In this document: positions 23,939 to 34,701 of the stretch, piece after piece | Layout of the letters: every line of letters starts with the position of its first letter | How positions within the stretch are numbered: position 1 is the stretch's first letter | Source of the DNA: Lithocarpus polystachyus | Lineage: Eukaryota > Streptophyta > Magnoliopsida > Fagales > Fagaceae | Reading direction: 5' to 3' | Length of the DNA: 64,000 bases | Assembly (NCBI GenBank): GCA_033629205.1 | Contig: CM066164.1 | Coordinates: 22,338,454 to 22,402,453, forward strand | Notes under the pieces: model-generated | Databases searched by the model: none | The model's input: the letters and a program-made list of their open reading frames with translations, nothing else | Told to the model about the DNA's origin: nothing | Translations under genes and position numbers: made by a program

Positions 23939-26900
23939 GATAAGGGGCGAAAGAAACCGCGGACGGAAGGACGAGACAACAGGCGACCGCAACCCCCTGC
24001 CGGTAAGTTCACAAGCTTCACCCCGCTGACGGTCCCGGTCGACCAAGTCCTGATGGATATCAAAGACGAGGGGTCCTTGACGTTTCCGGGAAAACTGAAG
24101 GGGAACCCCGATAAACGACCCAAAGATAAGTATTGCCGCTTCCACCGAGACCACGGCCACGACACCGCCGATTGTTACGACTTGAAGCAACAGATTGAGG
24201 CCCTGATCAGACAGGGAAAGTTGCAGAGGTTCGTCAGCCGGGAAAGGACAGGGGCACCTCGGCAGGAACAGGCCCCCCGCCGGGATAATGAGCGCCCTAG
24301 ACCGCCCATAGGAGATATAAGGATGATTGTCGGGAGTGCGGCAGCCGTCGGATCGATAAAGAAAGCCCGGAAAGCCTATCTCAGGGCAGTGCAAAACGTT
24401 CAGGCAGCGGACGCCGCCCAGAAGAAGTCGCGCTTCAGCGGCCCCACTATTGAGTTCACTGAGGAAGACGCCCAACGCCTTCATCATCCGCACGATGATG
24501 CCCTTGTTGTCAACATCCGGGTGGGAGACTATAACACTTACCGGGTCCTGATCGATAATGGTAGTTCCGCGGACATCCTCTACTACCCGGCATTTCAACA
24601 GATGCGGATCGGCAGGGAGCGCTTGGTCCCTACCAATGCCCCACTTGTTGGGTTTGGAGGGATGAGAGTTCAACCCCTCGGCGCCGTCACCCTGCCAGTC
24701 ACGATAGGAGAGTATCCTCGGCAGGTCACTAAAGACGTCACTTTCCTCGTTGTCGACTGTTCGTCCGCCTACAATGCTATCATAGGGCGGCCCACCCTTA
24801 ACGCTTGGAAGGCTGTGACGTCAACCTACCACCTGATGGTCAAGTTCCCCACCGAGTATGGTGTGGGGGAGTTATGGGGAGACCAGGTCGCTGCGCGAGA
24901 GTGCTACGTAGCGATGGTAGAAGCGGACAGCCACTTGCCAGCACTCAATATAGAGCAGCGGGTGGGGGCAGAACCCGCAGAAGAGCTCGAGGAGATAGCA
25001 CTCGACGAGTCCAAGCCAGAAAGGACCACCAGAATTGGAGCCCTCACCAGCCCGGTGGCCCGTCAGGCGCTCGTGACTTTCCTCCGGAAAAACCAGGATG
25101 TGTTCGCGTGGAGTCACGAAGACATGCCAGGAATTGACCCTTCAGTCATGGTGCACAAGCTGAACGTGTCGCCCACTTTCCGGCCAGTCCGTCAGAAGAA
25201 GCGGGTGTTCGCCCCGGAACGAGACCGGGCGGTGGCAGAAGAAGTCGGCAAGCTGCTAGAAGCGGATTTCATCCGAGAAGTTTACTATCCCGACTGGTTG
25301 GCCAATGTGGTGATGGTCAAGAAGGCAAGCGGGAAGTGGCGCATGTGTGTAGACTTCACCGACCTGAACAAGGCGTGCCCCAAAGATAGCTACCCCCTCC
25401 CGCGGGTCGACACGCTGGTGGACTCTACAGCTCAACACCAGCTGCTAAGCTTCATGGACGCCTTTTCAGGGTATAATCAGATCCGGATGGACGTGGTTGA
25501 CCAAGAGAAAACTTCATTCGTCACCAGCCAGGGTCTCTTCTGTTACAAGGTAATGCCATTCGGACTGAAAAATGCGGGCGCCACATACCAGAGACTCATG
25601 AACAAAATGTTCGCCCGCCAAATAGGGAGGAACGTTCAGGTATATGTCGATGACATGTTGGTGAAAAGCAGAAGGAAGGAAGACCACCTGAGGGACCTAG
25701 AAGAGACGTTCGACACGCTCCGTTCCTATAACATGAAGCTCAATCCGGCGAAGTGCGCATTTGGAGTGGCAGCGGGAAAATTCCTAGGCTTCATGGTGTC
25801 CCAAAGGGGTATCGAGGCCAACCCTGATAAGATTCGGGCCATAGTGGGAATGGCGCCCCCGAAGAACGCTAAGGAGGTACAAAGCTTGAATGGGAAGGTA
25901 GCCGCCATGAACCGGTTTGTATCGAGGGCGACAGATAAGTGTCTACCCTTTTTCCGCACGCTGAAGAAGTCATTTGAGTGGACGGGCGAATGCCAAAAGG
26001 CGTTCGAGGAACTGAAAGCCTACCTCTCCTCGCCCCCGCTACTGAGCCCCTCGCGACCAGGGGAGGAGCTCTTCCTTTACCTGGCCGTCTCCTCGGCCGC
26101 TGTCAGCGCGGCCTTGATTAGAGAAGAAGACAAGGTCCAAAAGCCTGTGTATTACATCAGCCGGGCGTTCCGCGGAGCAGAAGAGAGGTACCCGCCAATG
26201 GAGAAGCTTGCCTTCGCCTTGATCACCGCGGCCCGCAAGCTTAAGCCATACTTCCAAGCTCATACCATAGTTGTCTTAACCGACAAACCTCTACGACGAG
26301 CGATGCACAATCCCGAAGCGGCCGGTCGTCTGGCCTTGTGGGCGATCGAATTGACCGAGTTCGACGTCAGATACCGCCCGCGCGCCGCCATGAAGGGGCA
26401 GGCCGTCGCTGACTTCATCGCCGAATTCACAAGCGGCGAGGACCGGGGGGCAGACGAGGACCCTTCGTGGACCGTACATTCGGATGGATCGTCGACAAGA
26501 CAGGCCGGAGGGATAGGTGTCGTACTTCGCTCCCCCGAAGGAGATCAGATCGAGTGCATGATTCGTCTAGATTTCCCCACTACAAACAATGAGGCGGAGT
26601 ATGAAGCGTTGATAGCAGGGATCGACCTCGCCAAAGCAGCGGGGGCCACCAAAGTGGTAGCCTACTGCGATTCCCAAGTCGTCGTTAACCAGGTGAGCGG
26701 AGACTATGAGTGTAGAGGCGACAAAATGAGGAAGTATCTAGACCAAGCGAAGAGAAGGGTGGATGACCTCAGGGCTGACGTGATCCAAATACCTAGAGAA
26801 GAAAATGAGCAGGCCGACCGCCTTGCCAAAGCCGCATCTTCAGAGCACGTGGCTGCCCCGGACAATGTGCTTTCTTTTGTACAAACGACGCCACTAATAG

Positions 26901-28054
26901 ACATCGTCAGCGTGCAGGAAATATGCTCCGAAGGTGACTGGACCACGCCATTAGTCTCCTACCTTAAGGATGGCGCTCTGCCAGATGAGAAGGAAACCGC
27001 CAGAAGGATGAAAGTCCGAGCCGCGAGGTTCGTACTGATGGAAGGCGTCCTGTACAAGAGGGCCTTCTCTCGCCCGTACTTGAGGTGTCTGAGCCCCGGA
27101 GAAGCCGACTACGTCATGAGGGAAATCCACGAGGGAGTTTGCGGAAATCACTCGGGATCTCGATCACTAGCGCATAAGTTGATTCGGGCCGGATACTACT
27201 GGCCCACCATGCAGAAGGATGCCCAAGCCTACGTCAAAGCTTGCGACAAATGCCAAAGGTTCAGCAACGTTATCCGACAGCCGCCCGCAGAGCTAACTCC
27301 CATGACAGCCCCGTGGCCTTTTGCTCAGTGGGGACTAGACATTATGGGTCCATTTCCGACGGCTATGCGGCAGCTGAAGTTCATGGTAGTAGGCATTGAC
27401 TACTTCACAAAGTGGGTAGAAGCTGAGGCTCTGGCCACCATCACGGAGAAGAACGTGCGGAGCTTTGTCTGGAAGTCCATCATATGCAGATTCGGAATCC
27501 CTAGGGTCCTAGTCTCGGACAATGGTAAACAATTCGACAACGGCCCCTTTCGAGAGTTCTGCTCCCAGCTGGGGATAAAAAACCACTACTCCTCCCCCGC
27601 CCACCCGCAAGCCAATGGACAGGTCGAAGTTACAAACCGATCCTTGCTGAAGATTATCAAGACTCGGCTTGAGGGGGCAAAGGGGATATGGCCTGAGGAG
27701 CTACCCAGCGTACTTTGGGCGTACAGGACGACGGCAAGGACCCCAACAGGAGAAACCCCATTCCGGCTAACCTACGGAAGCGAAGCAGTCATCCCGGCCG
27801 AAATAGGACTCTCTACCTACCGGGTGAACACTCACGACGAAGGCAGGAATGATGAGGCATTGCGCCTACGGCTGGACCTAATTGACGAAGACAGAGCAGT
27901 AGCTGAACAAAGACTCGCACGGTACCAAGATCGTATGGCCAAGCATTACAACTCCCGGGTCAAGCACAGGGACTTCCAAGTCGGAGACCTTGTTCTTAGA
28001 AGAGTCATGGGCGCCGCCAGAGACCCTGCCCAAGGAAAGCTTGGCCCCAACTAG
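23939..28054 (+). CDS. pol: Gypsy Pol: zinc knuckle, protease, RT, RNase H, second RNase H, integrase
   Basis: Same frame as gag. The first ATG after the stop is at 24053 (1333 codons), but no separate start is needed if the amber codon is original or read through. Counting from 24053: a Cys/His knuckle CRFHRDHGHDTADC near residues 26-40; protease DNGSSADIL with Asp168; RT with YVDD at residues 531-534 (25643-25654); a Ty3-type RNase H (about 675-790); then a second RNase H starting WTVHSDGSS, with NNEAEYEAL and CDSQVVV; then integrase with an HHCC finger (HSGSRSLAHK...CDKC) and catalytic Asp1096, Asp1156 and Glu1192, exactly the D,D-35-E spacing. The frame stops at TAG 28052 after KLGPN, where the family has Trp (LGPNWEGPY). 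Beyond it, 39 more codons stay open to TAA at 28172. Confidence 0.93.
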   Translation, partial: DKGRKKPRTEGRDNRRPQPPAGKFTSFTPLTVPVDQVLMDIKDEGSLTFPGKLKGNPDKRPKDKYCRFHRDHGHDTADCYDLKQQIEALIRQGKLQRFVSRERTGAPRQEQAPRRDNERPRPPIGDIRMIVGSAAAVGSIKKARKAYLRAVQNVQAADAAQKKSRFSGPTIEFTEEDAQRLHHPHDDALVVNIRVGDYNTYRVLIDNGSSADILYYPAFQQMRIGRERLVPTNAPLVGFGGMRVQPLGAVTLPVTIGEYPRQVTKDVTFLVVDCSSAYNAIIGRPTLNAWKAVTSTYHLMVKFPTEYGVGELWGDQVAARECYVAMVEADSHLPALNIEQRVGAEPAEELEEIALDESKPERTTRIGALTSPVARQALVTFLRKNQDVFAWSHEDMPGIDPSVMVHKLNVSPTFRPVRQKKRVFAPERDRAVAEEVGKLLEADFIREVYYPDWLANVVMVKKASGKWRMCVDFTDLNKACPKDSYPLPRVDTLVDSTAQHQLLSFMDAFSGYNQIRMDVVDQEKTSFVTSQGLFCYKVMPFGLKNAGATYQRLMNKMFARQIGRNVQVYVDDMLVKSRRKEDHLRDLEETFDTLRSYNMKLNPAKCAFGVAAGKFLGFMVSQRGIEANPDKIRAIVGMAPPKNAKEVQSLNGKVAAMNRFVSRATDKCLPFFRTLKKSFEWTGECQKAFEELKAYLSSPPLLSPSRPGEELFLYLAVSSAAVSAALIREEDKVQKPVYYISRAFRGAEERYPPMEKLAFALITAARKLKPYFQAHTIVVLTDKPLRRAMHNPEAAGRLALWAIELTEFDVRYRPRAAMKGQAVADFIAEFTSGEDRGADEDPSWTVHSDGSSTRQAGGIGVVLRSPEGDQIECMIRLDFPTTNNEAEYEALIAGIDLAKAAGATKVVAYCDSQVVVNQVSGDYECRGDKMRKYLDQAKRRVDDLRADVIQIPREENEQADRLAKAASSEHVAAPDNVLSFVQTTPLIDIVSVQEICSEGDWTTPLVSYLKDGALPDEKETARRMKVRAARFVLMEGVLYKRAFSRPYLRCLSPGEADYVMREIHEGVCGNHSGSRSLAHKLIRAGYYWPTMQKDAQAYVKACDKCQRFSNVIRQPPAELTPMTAPWPFAQWGLDIMGPFPTAMRQLKFMVVGIDYFTKWVEAEALATITEKNVRSFVWKSIICRFGIPRVLVSDNGKQFDNGPFREFCSQLGIKNHYSSPAHPQANGQVEVTNRSLLKIIKTRLEGAKGIWPEELPSVLWAYRTTARTPTGETPFRLTYGSEAVIPAEIGLSTYRVNTHDEGRNDEALRLRLDLIDEDRAVAEQRLARYQDRMAKHYNSRVKHRDFQVGDLVLRRVMGAARDPAQGKLGPN

Positions 28055-28174
28055 GAAGGACCCTACCGAGTCATGTCGTGGCATCGAAGAGGCACCTACC
28101 ACTTGGAAACGCTGGAAGGACAGACACTACCCCATCCATGGAACGCCGAGCACCTACGAAAGTACTACCAATAA
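28055..28174 (+). pseudogene. Integrase C-terminal tail beyond second amber codon
   Basis: In-frame continuation EGPYRVMSWHRRGTYHLETL to LRKYYQ and TAA at 28172-28174. This is the normal gypsy integrase tail; it is lost unless the TAG at 28052-28054 is suppressed. TGG to TAG is a G-to-A change. Confidence 0.8.
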
Positions 28175-28311
28175 AGAAAGCAGCAGCTCCAATCTGTATT
28201 TGCCAAAATGTATAGGGCCCAACGGGCACCTTTCTCCTTGAAATTGATACATGTTTCAGAAGTTTATTAAATCTCTCTTATACTGTGCTTGGCTCTTAAA
28301 ACAGGTATAAC

Positions 28312-29090
28312 AAGGCATAAGAGCGTCAGGCGCCCAAGCCGACGGCTCAAAAGCCAACCTAAAAGCTACGAGGCATAAGAGCGTCAGGCGCCCAAGCCGA
28401 CGGCTCAAAAGCCAACCTAAAAGCTACAAGGCATAAGAGCGTCAGGCGCCCAAGCCGACGGCTCAAAAGCCAACCTAAAAGCTACAAGGCATAAGAGCGT
28501 TAGGCGCCCAAGCCGACGGCTCAAAAGCCAACCTAAAAGCTACAAGGCGTAAGAGCGTCAGGCGCCCAAGCCGACGGCTCAAAAGCCAACCTAAAAGCTA
28601 CGAGGCATAAGAGCGTCAGGCGCCCAAGCCGACGGCTCAAAAGCCAACCTAAAAGCTACGAGGCATAAGAGCGTCAGGCGCCCAAGCCGACGGCTCAAAA
28701 GCCAACCTAAAAGCTACAAGGCATAAGAGCGTCAGGCACCCAAGCCGACGGCTCAAAAGCCAACCTAAAAGCTGTAGGCATAAGAGCGTCAGGCGCCCAA
28801 GCCGACGGCTCAAAAGCCAACCTAAAAGCTACGAGGCATAAGAGCGTCAGGCGCCCAAGCCGACGGCTCAAAAGCCAACCTAAAAGCTACAAGGCGTAAG
28901 AGCGTCAGGCGCCCGAGCCGACGGCTCAAAAGCCAACCTAAAAGCTACAAGGCGTAATAGCGTCAGGCGCCCAAGCCGACGGCTCAAAAGCTAACCTGAT
29001 CTACAAGGCGTAAGAGCGTTCAGCGCCCCAGCTGACGGCTCAAAAGCTAATCTAAAGTCTATGAGGCGCATAAGCGTCAAACGCCAAAGC
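28312..29090. repeat. 58 bp tandem array in gypsy 3' region
   Basis: About 13 units of 58 bp, from AAGGCATAAGAGCGTCAGGC to AACCTAAAAGCTAC, the first seven or so almost identical (28312, 28370, 28428, 28486, 28544, 28602, 28660...). The unit near 28770 and the one ending near 29003 each lack two or so bases, and the last two units are diverged. It lies between pol and the 3' end of the antisense gene. Confidence 0.95.
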
Positions 29091-29553
29091 AGACGGCTTA
29101 GAAGCCCGTCAGGCGCGAAAATAAAAGGCCTCAAAACGACGGCGCCACCCTAAAAGGTTATATTCCAAGTGCGAGAAACAAGTCAGGCCTTCAAACTGAC
29201 GGGTTATAAGGTGACGGCTCGAAAAGGATTCTACCCTAATCTAATAAGGCGCGAGCTCGTCGTATGCAAAAATTAGCAATCGCATTCTAAAATATCTCCA
29301 AGGCATGATTCAAAGCTGACGACCCCGTTGGAAGGTCATGACGGGGCACCGTCAAACAACAAGAGGAAAGTCATACATGGTTAATAAAAACAACACGTTG
29401 CAAATTAAATAAATGAGATCAGTGTATTATAAGTGTCTTTACAAAAAGCCCTCAAAACGACGGGGCGTCAAATACACAATGAAGATCAGTTTTACAAAGA
29501 TAACTAAGTCAAGGAGCCGGGGCGTTCGGCGCGTCCTCGTCACCCTCGGGATC

Positions 29554-31764
29554 TCAGACCTTGTTGGCAGGAAACTCGTCGGGAACGGAAGGATCGGATG
29601 ACGGGATCTTCAGGACTGCAGGCTTGTCCACGGCAGGCTGAGCAAGAACGACACCGTTACCTCCGCCAGGGGCCTCGGACTCACCAAGGTCGTCATCTTC
29701 TACAAAGACGGTGTCGACCACGGGCGTCGGCGGCACAGGGTCGTCCATCGAAACCCTTGACAGGTCAAGGTGAGGGAAGAGAGACTTTACCTGCTTAAGG
29801 AAGTCCTCAAACCCGTCACCATAGTACACGGCACAGGAATCGATGAACTCCTGAGACGTCTTGAATTCCGCCACAGCGTCACTTTTTGCCGTCTCTACCT
29901 GCCCTAGAAGAGACGTCAGCTCCTTCTCAGCCGTCTCCTTTGCTTCTCGTTCCCGCTCAGCCTGACGGGTTTCCTCCTCGAGCTTCTCTCTCAGCTCTTT
30001 GATCTCCCCATTCAGGGTTCGAGAGGCATCCTTGTACTGTTCTAGCCCGTCGGTCAAATTGGCGATGCGCTTCTTCTGACGGGCCAGAAGTTCCTCGTTC
30101 TTGGACCCCTTGACTTGAATGGCCCTCATGCGGACCACGGCCTGAAACACAGAGTTCCCGTCAGCATATAAAAAATGATGACGGCATAAATAACAAGGGA
30201 AGTGCATACCCTGGCAAGATCAAAAAGGCCCGAGTCTCCCAGCTCCTGCACGGACTGATTGGCACAGGAATCAACCTCCTCCTTCCCGAGTATGGAGTCC
30301 AACTGCTCCAAAGCATACCCCTTGTGGGTGAGGACGCAGCGCCCCTCCTCCGGGATGACGGGACCCCGTGCCGACATCAACCCCTTGCCGACACCGTGCT
30401 TGGGTGACGGGGGCCTCGAGGAGTGGTCCCCAGGGGCGACTGCCACCTTCTTCGACGGGCGGTCTTCAGCCCCGTCACTTTTCCTTTTTGGCGCGCCCTT
30501 TGAAACGGACGCAGACACTCCTTCCTTGCCCTTTCCCTCCTCCTTCTTACGGGCGGCGACAGCCCGGATCTGAGCCCTCAGCTTGGCTGATTCCATCTCT
30601 ACAAGACGAAGACACAATGTGAGAATACAAGTGAAAGTGACGGAGAGGATGGTTCGGTCGTACTTACGTTGACGGGACAGATTGTTCAAACGGCGTGCCT
30701 CTTCCGTCGGCTCGGGTCCCCCACAGTAGGCGTAGAGGGCGTCAGGCGTAATCAGGTCACGGCACTTCCTCTCCTCTAATGGAATCCCCGTCACCTTGAG
30801 AATGAAGGCTTTCTGCTCCCCTGTAATCGCCGGACGAGAAAAAGCTGAAAAAGAAAAGGAGAACGAGCGGGTTAGAACCTTGGCATAAACAAACTTACAT
30901 GCAAGGCCGACGGTGACGACCTGATTCCCTGACGTGAGCCCAGGTGTTATCAAAGCCAAGAGGAATTGACCCCCACTCTTCCTGACGGCATACCCAATTG
31001 GTCCCCTCTACAAAAAAGTACCTGCCCTTCCATTTCCTGTTGGAGTCGGGCATGTCTGACACTAACTTCAACTCTTTCTCCCTCGAAGAAAAATGGTAAA
31101 TCCCCTTAGACGAGGCAATTTGGTGTGGACGGTAACACCAAAAGAACTCGTCAAGGGTTAGCTGACGGTGCCCGCCACCTAGACTCCCCCACAATATCTC
31201 GGAGCCGATGAACACCTTCCAGGCGTTGGGGGCGATCTGGCTGACGGATATCCCAAGATAGTTTGCCAGCTGACGGTGGAGCGCCGTCAGGGGCAGCCTC
31301 AATCCTGCCGCGAACATGGCGTCATACATACCCACGTCCGCGGTCTTCCCAGAGTAACACCTCTCCTTCTCTAAGGGAAGACGGATTGGGATATCGTCCG
31401 GAATTTGGTAACGGGCCCGCAGCAAGTTGAAGACCTTGTCCGTCATCGAAGGAAGAAAATGATTAACCGTCCATTCTTTAGGAAGGATGAACGGACGGTC
31501 GTCCCCCGGGCCTCCCGACGTGCTCTCCGAGTTTTCATCCCCTGACGAGTCCCTATTACTCCTGCTCTCCCTCACGTCGTCACCTCCGCCTTTCCTTATT
31601 ACTCCGTCATAGTCCCCTCCCTCCTCGTCGCACGACTGAATCAGCGATTCATCCTCTGACGACAGGGAGGAGTCATCCCCTGACTTGTGGCCCCGCTGAT
31701 GAACCTCGTCGTAGCCCGCTCCGTCGCGGACTGACGACTGTTCGCTTGACGTCTCCTCAGGCAT
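29554..31764 (-). CDS. Antisense accessory gene of gypsy element, four exons, ~665 codons
   Basis: Exons (minus strand): 31764-30921, 30844-30668, 30598-30210 and 30141-29554. Introns have GT/AG ends (TCAG|GTCGTC, CAAC|GTAAGT, CCAGG|GTATGC; acceptors TTTTTCAG, CTTGTAG, GTTTCAG), and the exon phases 1, 1 and 0 add up to 1998 nt without a stop. Exon 1 has an acidic Ser-rich N-terminus (MPEETSSEQSS) and a conserved region with LPLTALHRQLANYLGISVSQ, LTLDEFFWCYRP and KWKGRYFFVEG, the plant family annotated as putative gypsy-type transposon. Exon 3 is Lys-rich. Exon 4 is a predicted coiled coil (ELREKLEEETRQAERE) with an acidic tail. Its function is unknown. It is transcribed toward pol and away from the 3' LTR. 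An alternative exon 1 donor (GCAT|GTAAGT) exists but would shift the frame. Confidence 0.85.
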
Positions 31765-32039
31765 CTTACTACCTACAAGCGACGGGGTCGATCTAAGAGC
31801 CTGAGTGACGGCCTTCCCAAAAAACCTAAAAGCCCAGTATGTAGCTAGATCGAAGGAATAAAGAAAAAGAAAAAAATGGGGAGAGTAACTCACCAAGTAA
31901 CGGAGGAAGTGCAAGGGAAGCTGACGGTATCAGACAGCAAGCGAGAACCGGAACGCAGGTATAATCTCCTTGAGGTGACGGTTTCTCTCTCACTAGCAAA
32001 ATCAGAATAAAAGAAGAGAAATGAGGGGAAACGGAGATG

Positions 32040-32048
32040 TATATATAG
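32040..32048 (-). promoter_or_regulatory. Possible TATA box of the antisense gene
   Basis: TATATATA on the minus strand, about 280 bp upstream of the ATG at 31764. The leader between may hold an intron (GTGAGT near 31894, TAG acceptors near 31820 and 31775). Confidence 0.45.
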
Positions 32049-32211
32049 GGAGCTGGGAGCGCGGAAGACGAAGCGACCTTCCCGTCCAGCTACATTCCAG
32101 TCCCTCTACGACACGTGTTCCGACATTAAGTCTGCTCGAGATGACTAGCCATTAATGCCTTGTCCGCCACACGCTGTACTCCCCAATCCGTTAGGCTGGA
32201 CCGACGGGATT

Positions 32212-32228
32212 AAGGAGTAGGGGGCAAC
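32212..32228 (+). promoter_or_regulatory. Polypurine tract
   Basis: AAGGAGTAGGGGGCAAC directly before the 3' LTR; primes plus-strand DNA synthesis in LTR retrotransposons. Confidence 0.8.
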
Positions 32229-32776
32229 TGATGGGGAAAATACCAAGTGAAGGTGCCGTCACCCTCCTCCTAGGTGACGGCACTGTAAGGGTGACGGTAC
32301 CGTTTCTCTAAGTCCCGGATCGTCTCTCCAGGCTGCCTCGACGCCGCTATCTACACACTGACGGGGTGAATGGGTGACGGGACGGATCTAACCGGACCGA
32401 CATGGCTCGTCATGCACGCCGGGCGCCGAGTTAGATATCGTGCACTCCACGCAATAGGGAATGGCTCCGGTGAGGAGAGGATTCCGTAAAGACCACGCAA
32501 TAGGGGATGGCTCCGATCAGAGGTTATCTCCTCGGACACGCCAAGGTCCCGGTTCTACACCACTATAAATACCCCCGACCCTCATCAAAAAGGTACGCAT
32601 GTTCTCTACCCCGACTCTAGCACTCTGGAGTTGTGAGCAATACTAACTTGACCGTCGGAGGGTCGTTGGCCGGTACCACACCGGTACTTCCCTTTGAGGT
32701 TCTTCCTACTTGTGCAGGTATACCCAGAACGCGCGAAGACAATACAATTCACTGAGGGTGATTCTCGGCATCATCA
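32229..32776 (+). repeat. 3' LTR
   Basis: Same length as the 5' LTR. I see three differences, all transitions: CTATCCACA/CTATCTACA, CTCTAGAG/CTCTGGAG and AATACGATT/AATACAATT. Confidence 0.95.
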
Positions 32777-32781
32777 GATTC

Positions 32782-33452
32782 AAAAAAGTTTAAAGAAAAA
32801 AAGAAGAAGCTATTGTTAAACACAAAAACAACCGTCGAGACTTGATTTAAAAAAAAAAAAAAAGCCACAGTTTGATAAAAGAAAGAAAACACGTTGAAAG
32901 AAAAAAAAAATCCTATTGTTTGATAAAAGAAAGAAAATAGAAAGACCAATTATTAACAAAAAAAAAAAAAGTCACTGTTTGAGAAACAAAAGAATGCATG
33001 TTGAAAAAAAAAGAAGAAGAAAGGAAAATGAACCAAACCTAAAACACAACACAAACACAGTGAAGGGAAGGGCACATTTAGTAATTTCCCATCTACCCCT
33101 CTCCTCTCTGCCATTTTTTGTCCCTTAATCACTCCAATTTGGAGATATCTTTTTGATAGCACAAGAGAAAATGCATAGGTCCCACCAAAATCCCTTCTAT
33201 TTTTCACTATTACCAAACAACCCCACAAATTATTTTCTTTCATATTCTCTCCTCTATTTTTCATCCTCCCACTTTTCACTCAAACCAATCAGACTCTTTT
33301 AGTGATATTTTTGTTATTAGCAATGAGCATGGAGAATTTATGGGGCAATGTGTTCGTTGGAAGCAATTGGATTAGATGCAAAGGATGCGGAAGCACTAGA
33401 GGCCTTAGGCTTTTGTATTTTTTATAAAGCACTGATCGCCAGTTTGGAGAGT
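32782..33452. other. A-rich intergenic stretch
   Basis: Several degenerate copies of a TGTTTGATAAAAGAAAGAAAA phrase lie at 32860-33000. Part of 33140-33300 may be the second arm of the MITE split by the gypsy insertion. No gene seen. Confidence 0.4.
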
Positions 33453-33666
33453 ACAAATCTTCTGTCCCACTTTTCTTGCTTTACTTTATGCTCCACCAAT
33501 AAATGCTTGTCATGTGTTAACTTAATTAATTAAATACTACCATTAATTAATAATGGTAATATTAATAAGTCAATAATGATAGTATTTAATTAATTAAGTT
33601 AACACGTGGCAAGCATTTATTGGTGAAGTATAGAGTGGAGTAGAAAAAATGAGACAGAAGATTTGG
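33453..33666. mobile_element. Foldback (hairpin) MITE-like element
   Basis: Near-perfect inverted arms: ACAAATCTTCTGTC...CACCAATAAATGCTTG on the left and the complement CAAGCATTTATTGGTG...GACAGAAGATTTG on the right, with an AT-rich loop. It would fold into a ~90 bp hairpin stem. Confidence 0.75.
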
Positions 33667-33849
33667 ATTCCAGTTTGGATGGAGGATGGAAGAGGAGTAG
33701 GAGAGAGTTGGCCGAAAATTAGCCTAATTTCCAGCCAACACTCCTCTACTCCACCTTTTTCGTTCTCCTACATTTGTACAAGTTAACAGCAAGGAGTATG
33801 ACTAATCTTTTGCGCGTTGTGTCCTTCTCATACCGAGAGATTATTAGGT

Positions 33850-34020
33850 CTACTGAGAGACTCCTAGAGTGGTCCTCCTAATTAATGAGATGATGCCACT
33901 TATGCAAATGTGAGTCAGTTTCCTAATCAACATAAGAAAAAAAAATCATAAATCAATAGGTGATGTTATATTTGCATAAGTGGCAAAGTTTTATTAGTTG
34001 GGACTTAAAAGAACCCTAGA
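33850..34020. repeat. Imperfect inverted repeat
   Basis: GCCACTTATGCAAAT (about 33895) is mirrored by ATTTGCATAAGTGGC (about 33970), and outer arms carry AGTGGTC / GACCACT. Probably a small eroded MITE. Confidence 0.55.
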
Positions 34021-34701
34021 AGACCACTTCTACAGTTGCTGCAATTTCCGATGGACCAAGTAATTTCTCACACTGGTAAGTAAAAAAAGTGTCACTCAGT
34101 ATTTAGCTATTTATCCTAGACTAGTAGATGGCCAACAGGTTTGGCTAGAAGATGTTCCATCACTCCTATCTAGCTGTCTAAATTTAGATATACATGTTGA
34201 TTAAGCTAATGGCTTTTATATTTGTTCTAAGAAAAAAAGATTAAAGTTATTTTTGTTTTGCTATTTACATTTTTTAAATTTTCATTTTAGCTCATCACAT
34301 CTGGTTTCGTTTTTATATTAACCATGATGATTATATTTGTTAGTAACTTGACCTTTAACTGCCAAATAAATATTGTCTATTAAGACGTCACTCATATAAG
34401 TCAATTTATGTTAGTAATCTGACTGTTAAGTGCTAAATAAATGTTGTCCATTAAGACATGTTACCCAGATTGCCCCTTTCTTTTTCAGTTGGGAATTAAT
34501 ATTTATTAATATTTATTTATATATTCTGTTTCATTTCAGATCATATATCTTGCAATACTTGGAGGAACCTATTACTCTGTTGCAAAGTCTTCCTTCAGCT
34601 ATATTCCTGGCTATTATCTAAGTCGAGTGCATAGGTATGTAGGAAGGAGCTTGCATACTCGCTCTCTTATTCTCTTTTTGTATTCTTTCAGCATAATTCC
34701 A

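Larger units (their letters stand above)
22319..32781 (+). mobile_element. Complete Ty3/gypsy retrotransposon, Tat-type, with target duplication
   Basis: 548 bp LTRs (22324-22871 and 32229-32776) flanked by the 5 bp duplication GATTC (22319-22323, 32777-32781). The internal order is PBS, gag, protease, reverse transcriptase, RNase H, second RNase H, integrase, a 58 bp tandem array, a large antisense gene, and a polypurine tract. Integrase after RT/RNase H makes it Ty3/gypsy; the duplicated RNase H and an accessory antisense gene are marks of the Tat branch. By eye the LTRs differ at 3 sites, so insertion is recent. GC content is visibly higher than in the flanks. Confidence 0.95.

Noticed and set aside
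24872..27151. Open frames on the minus strand and in other plus frames over gypsy pol
   Set aside because: They overlap a long frame with full catalytic motifs and arise from high GC and low stop density.
28312..29090. CRISPR-like array
   Set aside because: Units are contiguous without unique spacers, inside a plant retrotransposon; it is a tandem repeat.
30259..30622. Plus-strand open frames across the antisense gene
   Set aside because: They lie opposite splice-consistent exons and show only Pro/Arg/Ser-rich, low-information sequence.
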